From Erodium maritimum (taxonomy: Eukaryota; Streptophyta; Magnoliopsida; Geraniales; Geraniaceae): 64,000 bases of DNA. Both the position numbers and the translations under genes were made by a program. Location: positions 61,178,039 to 61,242,038 of the forward strand of contig OY997593.1 of assembly GCA_963921825.1 (NCBI GenBank). Reading direction: 5' to 3'. Under the pieces are notes generated by a model. The model was not told where the DNA came from. It made no database searches and saw nothing but the letters and a program-made list of their open reading frames with translations. Positions 49,733 through 61,409 of the stretch are shown here, one piece after another (position 1 is the stretch's first letter; every line of letters starts with the position of its first letter).

Positions 49733-50162
49733 CGCAATTCCTCGACACGAAGTCGGATCAGGCTGTCGACCTTTCAAACTCGCAATTCCTCGACACTAAG
49801 TCGGATCAGGCTGTCGACCTTTAAAACTCGCAACTCATCGACACTAAGTCGGATCAGGCTGTCGACCTTTAGAACTCGCAATTCATCGACACTAAGTCGG
49901 ATCAGGCTGTCGACCTTTAAAACTCGCAATTCATCGACACTAAGTCGGATCAGGCTGTCGACCTTTAGAACTCGCAATTCATCGACACTAAGTCGGATCA
50001 GGCTGTCGACCTTTAAAACTCGCAATTCATCGACACTAAGTCGGATCAGGCTGTCGACCTTTAGAACTCGCAATTCATCGACACTAAGTCGGATCAGGCT
50101 GTCGACCTTTAGAACTCGCAATTCATCGACACTAAGTCGGATCAGGCTGTCGACCTTTAGAA
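49733..50162. repeat. Tandem array, nine copies of a 48-bp unit
   Basis: The unit contains 'tcgacactaagtcggatcag' and 'gctgtcgaccttt'. Copies begin every 48 bp from about 49733. All but the first two are nearly identical. Because 48 is a multiple of three, the minus strand shows a 115-residue open frame with a 16-residue repeat, which I read as an artefact. Confidence 0.92.
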
Positions 50163-50302
50163 CTCACCACCCCAGGTAACCACAATCACAATCACAGGCA
50201 AGTTCAATCACACAGGCACTCAAGGCCACTCAAGACACCTCAACAGTCAAGACTCGGGTTCAACAACCCCACGGGCACTCGCTGCCACTCAAGACACCAA
50301 AT

Positions 50303-50455
50303 TAAATACACGGCTCTCATGGCCACCCCGACTCAACAATTAAATACGGGCTCTCAAGGCCACCCAAACTCAACAATTAAATACGGGCTCTCAAGGCCAC
50401 CCAAACTCAACAATTAAATACGGGCTCTCAAGGCCACCCAAACTCAACAATTAAA
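50303..50455. repeat. Tandem array, four copies of a 37-bp unit
   Basis: The unit contains 'aaatacgggctctcaaggcc' and 'acccaaactcaacaatt'. The last three copies are identical by eye. It lies inside the solo LTR. Confidence 0.9.
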
Positions 50456-52253
50456 ATAAAACGCACGACAACCTCCGGCATACTCGATGCCTCCAACGGT
50501 CCTAAAATCACTAGTTTCACAAACAACCTCCGGGCATGGTCATATGCCTCCAGTAATTCAATTATCGCTAAGTTCTCTGTTCCTATGACACTACTAAGTG
50601 TCACATGCTTTTCTCTTGAACGCTACAATCCCGTATCATGCTTTTCTAATAATTAAATAAATCTACTCAACCCACGACACCCCGGTGTCACATGCAATTC
50701 TACTATTAACTTTCCCTAATCAGGGCCGAGATCCGGCTACTTTTCCCTACCTCGTAGATAAATCCAAAAGCGCTCCAACAACACCCGAAGTACACCCACT
50801 CACTCGCCGAGCTTCCCTTTGCCTCGGTCCGTAGCACGATCTAAAAGAACACAAATTCAAAGTACTTTTAAACTAGTACGAATAAACCGAAAATTAATAA
50901 ACTTAACGCCCAAACGTAACCCCGACAATGCCGATCACTCCCAAACTTCCCAATTACTCGATATTGCCGATAAAGGACCCGTAAGGGCCAGATTCGCCCG
51001 ACATGGCGAATCTGCCCGGTTTTGGTTAATTGCCTTCCGGGGCTCCAAAAGCCCCCGTTTTCGTTTCTACGGTCTTAGAATATTTCAAGGAACCCAACGC
51101 ACTTGACGGAATTGAATTCCGACTTCTAAGTCAATTAATTAACGTTTAAAGTTTCCCAAAACCCGTTAATTACAACTTCTCCAAATTAATTCCAAATTTC
51201 GATTCGATTAGGAAAAAGTGGTCCGGGGAACGTTTTAAACTACCCGAGTAATTAAAACACGAACAACCGAGCACGTGGGCCCCACCCAAAGGGCTTGGCC
51301 GTGCCCTAGGGTTTGAGGGAGGGGCTCGGCCACCAAGTGGTGGCTGCTGCCACCTCCGGCCAGCCACCACATGGCCGGCCGGCCACCACCCACGGTGGCC
51401 GGAGCTCCTCCCGAGCCTCCGGTCACCGGAAAACGTGAAATTAAACCCCCAAACACCTCTAAAACGTCTCCAACACCTCCCCACACTCTACACAACCCTA
51501 AGCCTTAGTTTATAACCAAACCCTAGCTCTTGAAAATAATCAAAACGAGAATCGGTTCGGGTATTACCGTAGAGGAGAACGAGGGGAACGGGATTGCTCT
51601 TTGCTTTGACTCGATCCAAGGGCTCGATCACAAACCCTAGCTCAACCTCCCTTCTTCTCTCTTCTTCTCCTTCTCCTTCTCTCTCTAAAACCTCTCTTCC
51701 AATTTCTAATTTAATTAAACTAACAACAAAACTAATTTTCCTCCTTTAAAACCTCATACTCGGCCAACTATTCCCAACCACACCTTTTCCCTCCAAAAAT
51801 TACACCACCATATAATTGACAAGTGTCAAGGTGGGTCCCAAACCTTTTGGAAAATATCTAGTTGATATTTTCCAATCAGATTCGCGAAAAACGGACGTTT
51901 CGGGCCCCGAACGGGCACTTTTCCCAAAAAAAAATTTAAACTGGACGGGCTTCAAGGAAACGGCCCAACTAAGACCGCTACGACGACGGCTAAGCTTTTC
52001 GGGTCCAAAACGGTCCTCGAATGGACCAAAACGTCGCTCGGGTGACTTTTCCAGCGAAAAATCAATCTTTCCCAAAATGACCAGGAAGTTGCCCTGAGTC
52101 CCCCGTAACTCATTTTAGTCGATAACGGGGTCAACTTAAGTCCGGCATGACCCTCGGGGTCAATTTAAGTTAAGTTAAGTGTCTGTCTTAAAAATTTTAA
52201 ATTTTCCTGTTTTTCGCAGGTTTGACTGACGTTGACCAGAAGTGGTTATTACA

Positions 52254-52810
52254 CGTCGACCTAGATCTTGGCTGACAGATACATCCGTCGGCCAAGATCC
52301 GTCGACCAAGTATTTGGCCGACGGATGTGACCATCCATCGGTAGACTGAACATTCGCCCGACGGATCCCACCCGTCAGCCAAAACTGTTTACCTTAGTCA
52401 CGGATTCGATCCGTCAGGCTGATTCGGTGACCCTGCCGACGGATCCTACCCGTCAACTAAGATATTCCACCTGGCCGACATATAAGACCCGTCGGCAAGG
52501 TGGAATGTCTTGCCTGACGGAGGATACCCGTCGGTAGGGTTATACTGCTTGCCTGACGGATCACACCCGTCGGCAAGGTGGAATCTCTTGCCAGTCGGAT
52601 AATTCCCGTCAGGCAAGTGTTTCCACCATGCCGACGGGTCTTATCCGTCAGGCAAGTGATCTCACCTTGCTGACAGGTATGATCCGTCAAGCAAGCGCTA
52701 TAACCCTGCCGACATGTGATATATGTCGGGCAAGGTATATCACCCTGCCGACGGGTGCTATCTGTCGGCCGGGTCTACAACCTGTCAGACGGATGTATAT
52801 GCATGTATTC
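52254..52810. repeat. Dense array of CACTA subterminal palindromes
   Basis: About 17 half-sites of the type TTGCCNGACGG / CCGTCRGGCAAG alternate in orientation, forming consecutive imperfect palindromes of about 30 bp (core GACGG..CCGTC). In En/Spm elements the TNPA protein binds short subterminal motifs in direct and inverted orientation. Position, density and the neighbouring TNPA-like gene make the same role likely here. Confidence 0.85.
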
Positions 52811-53081
52811 GTAAGCCAAGTTTGTGTTGAAAAACAAAAAAAAATGTTTCAAAATTCATGCACCGAATCGTGCATAAAAATGTACCTGTTCCTGTACCAT
52901 CCAAACCGTAATAACAGCAAGCACACTTACAAACCATAAACACGGCAACCAAACATCCAACCGACATTAACAAATATAATAGTTCTAAATAAGTTTATCA
53001 GTGCACAGAGCATAAAAAGTTATCAGTTCACGTATCCAAATAACATAATGTTCATAGGAAAAAGGGGAGGACTGACTAAGG

Positions 53082-54939
53082 TCAAGATGGCGGGGCTGAT
53101 GGCGGGATCTCTGAAGACGGAGTCACTGATGTAGGAGTCGCTGACGGGCTGACAGAAGAAGGCACGATGGTGTTCTGCTGAGTGGATGCCCAAGAGTTGA
53201 ACAACGCCCGGAATTGAGCTTGTTCCACTGCTTGGGCAGCAATCCTGCCCTCCATTTCTAGGCGCTGCTCCTCCATCAACCAGCGTTTCTCCTCCAATTT
53301 CTGAGCGAACTTAGCCTGTTGATCAGCCAAGCGAGTCTTGAGCTCTTCTAGCTCCTAAGACGAGCTAACTGAACGCGCACTCGAGCACCCACTGGCTCCC
53401 ACATCCCGTTGGGTTGGGAGCTTGACCGCCTTCCCGATGCCTGATTGGAGTCTGCCCTTCTGGTGTTTACCCGTGATAATCTGGATGAGGGGGAGATCTT
53501 CCTCCAAAGTTAATGCCTTCGCAACAGTAGGCGATGAACTCTCGCACTCCGTCACCTGTGACTGCGATAACCACTCACGGGCCTCATCCACAACAACTTT
53601 GGCATGTGCCTGAGATACATAAAACACCAATATAATTTACAGTCTTATACGATACATTATAGAAAAACCCAGAATCATTTTACCTTAAAAATAATTGATG
53701 CAATAAATGTAATTAAAACAATATATACCGCTCTTTTCTCGTTCTCCCCGTTCCGGTCTTTTTCCTTTGTGTAGACCTCGACGTAGGCGTCGCAACGTGG
53801 AAGGATGAAGGATTTGGCAAGAAAGCGTTTGGCCCGTTTTACGAGCGGCATACTACCCCCGTGGTGTGCAGTCAGGTTATGTGCTCGAGAGGCCTTCCCA
53901 TTGTCACTCAATTTCTACAATAAACGAATCAGGTTGTAAATATTTATAATTAACACTCTAATTCTAAACTAATTATTGATAACTCATGACTAGTAAGTTA
54001 CGTAATTTACCAAACACAATAATAAAGTGCTTACTTTGAACTCCTTTGATTTGAAGTGCCTGCAGAGCCAACGGAACTGCTCCTCGCGTTCAAGGAACTC
54101 CAGCGGTGTGGGTATGTGTATCTCAGCATCGGGGTGCTCGGGGTCTTTGTACTTCGGCTCCATTTTGAGGACCCACTCATGGATATCATACTTTCAATGA
54201 CGGTAGCGGCTGGATGCCGTTTCCGTGACAAAATCCAGAAGCTTGTTAAAGTGATCTCCGGTTTCGAACTCGTACAACATTTGTAAAAATAAATACACCA
54301 GCATTAATAATTATATAACAAATAATTACATGAATCAATGAATGCGAAAAGGTAATGTACTTACGCTGAGCTGGTAGAACATAACCTCCTTATCACTTTC
54401 AGGAACTTCATGGAAGAACGCCTGGCCCATGGGGATGTAAGTCCGCACTATGGACCCAATCACCCGTACGACATCCTCCCGCTCAAGCGTCCCTGTCAGG
54501 TGTTTACCGTTATGGCCCAAGGTAAATTTTCCCCCTGGCGGGGCCAGATCCTTGAGCCTACGATGAAGGTTCTTGTTGGTCACAATACCTCGTTCCCGGT
54601 CTTGGTCTTTGTTACGGTGGATGCCACCTCTCCTCCGGCCAGCATGGCAGCCACATCTTCATCGTCCTCCACTAGTTTTTGGGAACGAATGCTCAGGACA
54701 TTGTCCCGATTGGTGGTAGATGTTGCCTCACTACCACCGGGAGAAGGGGCTGCCTCACTACAACCGGGCGAAGGGGTCTCGCAGTCTCGAAGGCGCCGCA
54801 TTATAGGTGCCCGAGCCGTTGTATTTTGGGTGGAGTCTTGGGTGGTTCCACCAGATGCGCAGGGTTGCGCTCGGAGGGCCTCGGGGGCGCTCAAGAAGTT
54901 GAGGCGGTTGTAGAACTTGTTATAATTCCTCTTTCCCAT
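53082..54939 (-). pseudogene. TNPA-like CACTA protein (Transposase_24 type), decayed
   Basis: Four exons can be read on the minus strand: 54939-54365 (GKRNYNKFYNRLNFLSAPEA ... LVTNKNLHRRLKDLAPPGGK-like, AFFHEVPESDKEVMFYQLS), 54280-54036 (MLYEFETGDHFNKLLDFVTE, KYDIHEWVLKMEPKYKDP, EEQFRWLCRHFKSKEF), 53914-53729 (LSDNGKASRAHNLTAHHGGS, DAYVEVYTKEKDRNGENEKR) and 53609-53082 (AHAKVVVDEAREWLSQ, then a glutamate/glutamine-rich coiled coil). This layout matches the plant Transposase_24 (TNPA/TNP1) family, the DNA-binding accessory protein of CACTA elements. Damage: a frameshift near 54582, a TGA in the second exon at RYRH*KYD, an in-frame TAG at 53355, and an AA instead of AG before 54280. It is no longer functional. 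Confidence 0.8.
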
Positions 54940-55182
54940 TCTGCGAACTCATGTGAACTCAAATCAAACTTTGAATTAGAAAAAATAGCATAGACACTCA
55001 TAAATAGAAACTCATATTTATGAAGTTCTCTGAATTTGCACAAACAAAGTAAATAAATATTAATCATTGTATCTGTGACCTTATATTCAGTAAGGTAAAA
55101 ATGAAAACAGGTCTTGTACTCAAATATTGTTACCATTAAGCTCAATAAGGGAAATCCTAGTCTGACAGTAATTAAGATTGAC

Positions 55183-55495
55183 CCATTAGGGTTGGCCAAT
55201 TTTTCTTTAACAAAGCAATTTTTTATCAACCAATAGAGCTAGAAATCCTAATCTAACATACTAACTCCTAAACTAACCTCGTCACGATTACTAAAGAACA
55301 AATGTGTACTTACTGGATTCGAACCTGATAAACCATTAGGGTTGGCCAATTTTTCTTTAACAAAGCATTTTTTTTGTATTTACCAACAGAGCTAGAAATT
55401 CTAATCTAACATACTAACTCCTAATCTAACCTCGTCACGATTACTAAAGAACAAATGTGTACTTACTGGATTCAAATCTGATAAAATATTAGGGT
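55183..55495. repeat. Direct tandem duplication, period 150 bp
   Basis: 'ccattagggttggccaattt' occurs at 55183 and 55333, and the following 150 bases, including 'ctcgtcacgattactaaaga' and 'acttactggattc', repeat almost exactly. It lies in the minus-sense upstream region of the TNPA-like gene. Confidence 0.9.
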
Positions 55496-55759
55496 TTAGT
55501 AACAGCTGAATGTGTTAGGAACCCTAAAACTGTACCCAATTTCTCATCAATCCTTTTTAAACTGTAACACATGGTCATTTTGGTCTTTTGAAATGGTTAA
55601 ATCACAATCACAGCCAGCCAAAATCACAGCCAATCCAAGGATCGTTTCAAAAAAATATGTTCTTTCTTCAACAAAAATTTAGGGCTTTGTAGGGGTTCCA
55701 ACTGAAGATGGTAGAAGAAGATGGTATGAGAGGCACGTACCTTTCGGCGAAGAGCGCGA

Positions 55760-55998
55760 AGAGGTCGGAGACGACGAGATGTGGTCGGAGACGTTGACGA
55801 TGGGGCTCGAAGAGGTCGGCGACAACGAGATGTGGTCGGAGACGTTGACGCTCGGGCGCGAAGAGGTCGGCGACGACGAGATCTGGTCGGAGACGTTGAC
55901 GCTGGGGAGCGACCAGGTCGGCGACGACGAGATCTGCTCAGAGACGTTGACAATGGGGCGCGAAGAGGTCGGCGACGATGTGATCTGGTCGGAGACGA
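55760..55998. repeat. Minisatellite, about five copies of a 51-bp unit
   Basis: The unit 'ggtcggagacgttgacg....gcgaagaggtcggcgacgacgag' recurs every 51 bp (17 codons), keeping frames open on both strands. It lies at the minus-sense start side of the TNPA-like transcript, so it may be part of a leader or a first exon. (GA)n follows at about 56084-56100. Confidence 0.85.
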
Positions 55999-56159
55999 CA
56001 ACCACTGTTCCAGTACGACGTCCCTGCGGCGCGAATAGGTCGGCGACGAGAGGATCGGCCGAGATTGGTCACCGGCGAGTCATAGAGAGAGAGAGAGAGA
56101 AGACAGTTGAAGACGAATCGAGAAATGAGGGAAAAAGGAGGCGGACTCGGTCTTGACCT

Positions 56160-57735
56160 AAGCTATAGACCCTTACCGACGGATGCGTAGATCCATCGGC
56201 CATGTCCAAACGATGTCGTTTTACTACCAACACTTAAAAATTTTTTGCCGAAATTTAAAAACCTGGCCGATGGATATACGCATCCGTCGACCAGCAGAAG
56301 TTGACTACCATTGACCAAAACCACAAAACCCGTCGTTAATCCCGACTATCGTAGTACTGATAATTGACCGATATAAGTACTTAGTATGCCTCATATACAA
56401 CATAATATCGTATATTACTCATACATATCAGTTGATGGATCTCTGTAGCCGTCGGCCAGCAGAAGTTGACTGTCGACGTTGACCGAAACCCAAAAACCCG
56501 TCATATTTCCCGACTATAGTAGTATTGATAATTGAACGATATAGGTACTTAGTATGCCTCATATACAACACAAGATCATATATTACTCATACATATCACC
56601 TACAAAAAATGAACGAGACAACGTCATACGTTATAAGCTGAATATGTTCATGCACATAGTGGAACTGGCGATTTCGATCAATACGTGCCGGTCTCTCGCA
56701 TATGATATAATCAAGACCGCTCATCTCGTATGTACTATCCAAACTAGTATACATATTTAAAAAAACTATTATCGAATGGTTAATTCGTCGTTCATATTAT
56801 GGTCAAATATGTTTTGTAAAATAGTCAACCAACTTTACCCACGTATTGGTAGCACTTGGCTGACGTATGTGTATCCGTCAGCCAAGTTGTGATGACCATC
56901 CCGACGTATAGTCTGCATCCGTCGGCCATGTGTAAACGCTGTCGTATTAATACCAACACTTAGCAAATTTTGGCGACATTGACAAACCTGGCCGATGGTT
57001 ATATGTATCCGTCGGCCAGAACAGGTTGACCGACGTTGACCGAAACCCAAAAACCCGTCATATTTCCCGACTATAGTAGTATTGATAATTGAACGATATA
57101 GGTACGTAGTATGGTTCATGTACAACATAAGATCGTATATTACTGATACATATCACATACAAAAAATGAACGAGACAACGTCATACGTTATAAGCTGAAT
57201 ATGTTCATGCACATAGTGGAACTGGCGATTTCGATCAATACGTGTCGGCCTCTCGCATATGATATAATCAAGACCGCTCATCTCGTATGTACTATCCAAA
57301 CTAGTATACGTATTTAAAAAAAACTATTATTGAACGGTTAATTCGTCGTTAATAGGCTGGTCAAATATGTTTTGCAAATTAGTCAACCATCTTTACCCAC
57401 GTATAGGTATAACTTGGCTGACGGATGTGCATCCGTCAGCCAAGTGGTAATAACCTTTCCGACATATATGCTGGATATGTCGGTAAAGAAAGAAATAAAT
57501 CGATTATTGAACTTAATGATTTCCGTAATTCTCTTTCACATCATATATATGTTTATGGTGTTGGAAAACAATGAATGAACTCTATAACATACAAAAACAA
57601 AGCAATTTGACGGGTTTATGCACGAATATCAAACCGAAACAGAGCATTTGCTCTCTGTTTTATGGCAGTTGGATCCGTCGGCCAGGTACTGTCCTAGCCA
57701 ACGGATGCATTGATCCATCGGCCAAGTGGCTGGGC
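56160..57735. repeat. Internal palindromes of the CACTA type, between the two genes
   Basis: At least eight palindromes of the pattern TTGGCCGACGGAT-n-ATCCGTCGGCCAAG occur, near 56170, 56265, 56435, 56852, 56900, 56985, 57412 and 57668-57730. For example, CTTGGCTGACGGATGTGCAT is followed by its inverse at 57411-57440. They separate the TNPA-like and TNP2 genes and overlap the 557-bp duplication. Confidence 0.8.
56474..57470. repeat. Direct duplication, period 557 bp
   Basis: The block starting 'cgacgttgaccgaaaccc' at 56474 recurs at 57031 and stays alike over about 400 bp, including 'gaacgagacaacgtcatacg' and 'tggaactggcgatttcgatc'. A shorter, more diverged third copy of the first 100 bases precedes it (about 56310-56430). 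Each unit ends in palindromes. Confidence 0.88.
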
Positions 57736-57896
57736 AGAGTATAACAGTTTTATAGGAAAACGTCAAGCCACCTGAAAAACAGTTTAAGTGCACAACCAAT
57801 CATTGCATTTGTTTGAAGTTGATAAGTTTGCACACATACAACACATTATAACTTACATGTTTGTAACTACAATATTAGTACAATGCTTATATATAT

Positions 57897-60800
57897 TTAA
57901 TCGGATTCATGTATTTCGTCATTGTTGTATCCATGATCTTCGCAGTCATCTTCACTATTCTCGTCGTTATCCTCCACATCATGTACCTCTTGGAGACCGC
58001 CATCAGAATGTGGTAGCACATTTAGTTCCGCTACAAGTAGTGGTCTCTTGGTAAGGAGCGTCAACCTCGTACGAAATGGATGGCAAACGATTTGCCGAGA
58101 TGAATAGTCCTCTAGGGGTAACCTTGTTCACGATCTTATACCCTCTACCCATTTTCGGGTCATCGATGTAGAATATCTGTTATGCACATTAAATAATTAG
58201 GAAAACATTCAACAATGAAGTACAGTAATATATACAACTAATGCAACTTGCCTGTTTGGCCATGGTTGCTAGACAGAATGGATTGTCGCGATATGCATTT
58301 GTGTTGGTATTTATGGATATCAAACCATTATATACTTTCACGGAATTTAGATCATACCATCGTCAGTAAAACAAAACAACCGACATCCGTCCAGTGTACA
58401 TAAGCTCAACTACGTATAACAACGCACCGTAATAAGCTACACCGCCCTCTGCATTAAGCATCACAACACTGTTCTGTGAGCTTCTTCCTTTATCGCGCTG
58501 TTCGGACAGGTATTTCACACCGTGTACATGACATTGCGCATAATAATTTACTCTCTGCACGTAACGACTCAGAGCCTTTGATGCCATATATTGTTGATCG
58601 TCATCGGGATACGATTCCATCTGAGAATTTTTGCATACAGTTATTATTAATATATACACATTGATAAATGTATGTTTATTTATATATATATGACTACACG
58701 TTTAACTGATATTGAACTTACGGTTTCCTTGAACATTGAGCAGAATGTTCCAATTCGGTGTTGTAAATCGGTTGACCCTGGGTATTCCGTCTCATAATCC
58801 TCTTTGAAATCAATCATCTTGGAGCTGAATTCTTCAGCATTCTGCATAGCGGTCCAATGAGCGATACGCACGAATTCCTTTGTTAACAAGGGCTCCCATA
58901 TCTGAATAGTTGGAAGCACATGTTTGGAAACAATTGAAATGCCCCATTTAGTTGGGGTCTCCGGATCCATGGCTCGTTTATCGAGGTAAAAATTGATGAA
59001 CGTCGCACATTGATGATTAATATACGATTCTGCGATGCAACCCTCTGGGTATCGGTGGTTGCGCACCCATTTTTTGTAGTACCCCAATTCACGTTCCATC
59101 GAGCACATCCAAGTATAGTGGACAAGACCGGTTTGCAGTACTTGAGATGGGAGATGTTTACATAAATGCACCATGATCGTGTGGAACGGCGGAGGGAATA
59201 TCATTTCCAAGTTACTGAGAATCAATACAATATCAACCTGCATCTCTTTTAGCTTCTTCTTTGAAATCTCCCTTGCACAGAGAGACTGAAAGAAATTTGC
59301 AAGCTCACATATCACGCTGGCTACGTGCGGTGCCACATAAGGGAGTACAATGATGGGAAGTATACGTTGCAGCAAAACATGATTGTCGTGTGTTTTAAGC
59401 CCCAAAAACTTCTTATCCTTCACGCTTATCTTGTTTTTTAAGGATCCCACATAGCCCGATGGAAACCTTATATTTGTAACCTTATCAAGCGCTTCACCAC
59501 GTTTCTCAGGCTTGATCGTGTAGTCGGCATAAGGCATGAAAGTCTTGTTGCTCGTTGTTTTGACCCATAGATCCTTATGCACACCCAATTCCTCCCACAT
59601 TTTTCTGGATTTCAAATCATCTTTTGTTTTCCCAGGCAAGTTAAAAAGCGTTCCAATAAGATTGTCGCACACATTTTTTTCAATATGCATCACGTCCAAT
59701 GCGTGCCTTGTCCGCAAAGATTTCCAATACGGGAGTTCCCAAAATATCGACTCATGTGTCCAACACAACCTTTTCTGGCCGGATTTGTTCTTCTGAGTAA
59801 ACTTTGGATGTAACGACAGTTCGGGAAACTGAATGTCCAATATTTCTTCATATATTTCATATCCACTCTTTTCAGGGCGAGATTTTTTCATCTCCCGTTT
59901 CCCGTTGATTTTTTTATTTTTCCGTAATGCATGATTCTCTGGCAAGTCCTTCCGTGCTCCTACGTAGTACGCCCTATTATGACTGTGAAGCCCTTCGAGA
60001 TCATCCAGACATATTGGACAAGCCTTATAACCCTTCGTCTGAATGCCTCCCAACATTCCCAAACCGGGAAAGTCACTAATAGTCGATAATACCGCCGCTC
60101 GCATCTTGAACGTTCGATTGTTGGATGCATCAAAGGTTACAACCCCTTCGGACCACAACTTTTTCAAATCATCCATCAACGGTCTCATTAAAACATTTAG
60201 GCACTTCCTAGGCGACTTAGGGCCAGAAATCAACAACATTAAGATGTTAAATTCTTTCTTCATGCACGAGGTTGGAGGTAAATTGTAAGGCATAATTACA
60301 ACGGGCCACACACTATAAGGGACATCATTTGCACCAAACGGACTAAACCCGTCAGTTGCTAATGCAAGACGTACATTGGTAGCTTCAGATCCAAAACGAG
60401 GCCACGCCCTATCGAAGTCCAACCAGCCTTCCCCGTCAGCTGGGTGACTCATCTTATCCGGGTCGATCCTTCTTTCCTTACCACCATGCCATTGCATTTG
60501 CTTTGCAATATCAGGTGAACTGTACAATTTCTGCAACTGTGGAATAACGGGGAAATATCTAACAGTTTTCTTAGCCTTTGGTTTTCGCATTCCGACGAGC
60601 TTCTCATAGCGAGGTGAATCACATTTTTAGCACACATCATCTTTCGCATTAGGTCCATCGAATAAGATACAACCATTTTCACATGCATGATAAGTCTTGT
60701 AACCCATCCCGACACTCTTCAAAACACTCTTTGCCTCTTTGAACGAAGACAGGTAATGATTCTCAATGCTTTATGCAACACACAAGACGCAGTGAATGCT

Positions 60801-61409
60801 TCATTCGACAATTGATATTTCTCCTTATGAGCCATCAACTCCATGATAACCGTCACCTATCCGTTGTCGCATCTTTGTACAACTGTTTTTATGCTCTTTC
60901 AATAACTTTGTGTAGTTGTCTGCCGCTTCTTGCGCAATCGACCTGTCAACATCCGCAATTTCATCGTCATCCTGTACCAATTCATCCATTTGTCCCCCAC
61001 ACCGAAATGGGAACACATCGTCCATATACTCCATAATTACTGGATCGCTCCGGTGATCTTCATTCACTACTACAGTTGCGCTACTTGATGAGCCTCCAAT
61101 GTCCCAACTTCTTCTACTACTATTCATTACTTCTGTTAAGATAGGCATGTTAAATTTTTCACCGTGAAAAATCCACACATCTTAACCCCTCATAATTCCG
61201 TTCCGAATAAAATGCAAATATATATCCGGCACAGTCAGGTAAAATGCGTTAAGACAACTACCGCACAGACACCTGTGTGATTCAATATTAGGGAAAGTTG
61301 TCTGTATATATTCGATAAAAACCGTTACCCCTTCCATAAACTTTGGATCGTACTTACTGAAAGTCATCCAACTCTTATCAATATCCTGATACACAGTCAA
61401 TACTAACAA
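57897..61409 (-). pseudogene. TNP2 transposase of the CACTA element, core intact but N-terminus broken
   Basis: TNP2 (TNPD) is the DDE-type transposase that cuts CACTA ends. In the minus sense: the transposase-associated domain (61409-61130, DKSWMTF, RCLCGSCLNAFY, GIMRG*DVWIFHGEKF) with a TAA stop at 61182, then an acidic linker. Next comes SSFKEAKSVLKSVGMGYKTY with CENGC and a stop inside the second CxxC (C*KC). Then a long open frame of 636 residues (58680-60590) has LALATDGFSPFG, WPVVIMPYNLPPTSCMKKEF, ISDFPGLGMLGG, CPICLDD and DVMHIEKNVCDN, followed by the DUF4218 region. 57897-58660 continues with DUF4216-like KYLSEQRDKGRSSQNS, YIDDPKMGRGYKIVNKV and an acidic tail. With two stops and frameshifts (near 60740 and in the tail) it should be inactive. 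Confidence 0.88.

Larger units (their letters stand above)
49149..52253. mobile_element. Solo LTR (3105 bp) inserted near the CACTA tip, TSD CGTCG
   Basis: It starts TGTCACGCCCCAATTTC and ends GGTTATTACA, with CGTCG on both sides (49144-49148 and 52254-52258). TG..CA ends and a 5-bp TSD show an LTR. No internal coding region is present, so it is a solo LTR left by recombination. The length suggests a Gypsy family with long LTRs (inference). It carries two tandem arrays and a GC-rich segment at 51280-51480. Confidence 0.85.

Noticed and set aside
49774-50121. 115-residue repeat protein (RVLKVDSLIRLSVDEL units)
   Set aside because: It is produced by a 48-bp tandem array whose period is a multiple of three inside a solo LTR. 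No start context or homologue.
52254-52810. Possible CRISPR-like array
   Set aside because: Units alternate in orientation and vary in sequence, spacers are not of constant length, and the DNA is a plant transposon.
54410-54913. 167-residue plus-strand frame
   Set aside because: It is the antisense shadow of the TNPA-like first exon.
55779-56156. 125-residue frames on both strands with 17-residue repeats
   Set aside because: Open only because the minisatellite unit is 51 bp. No evidence for a separate gene on the plus strand.
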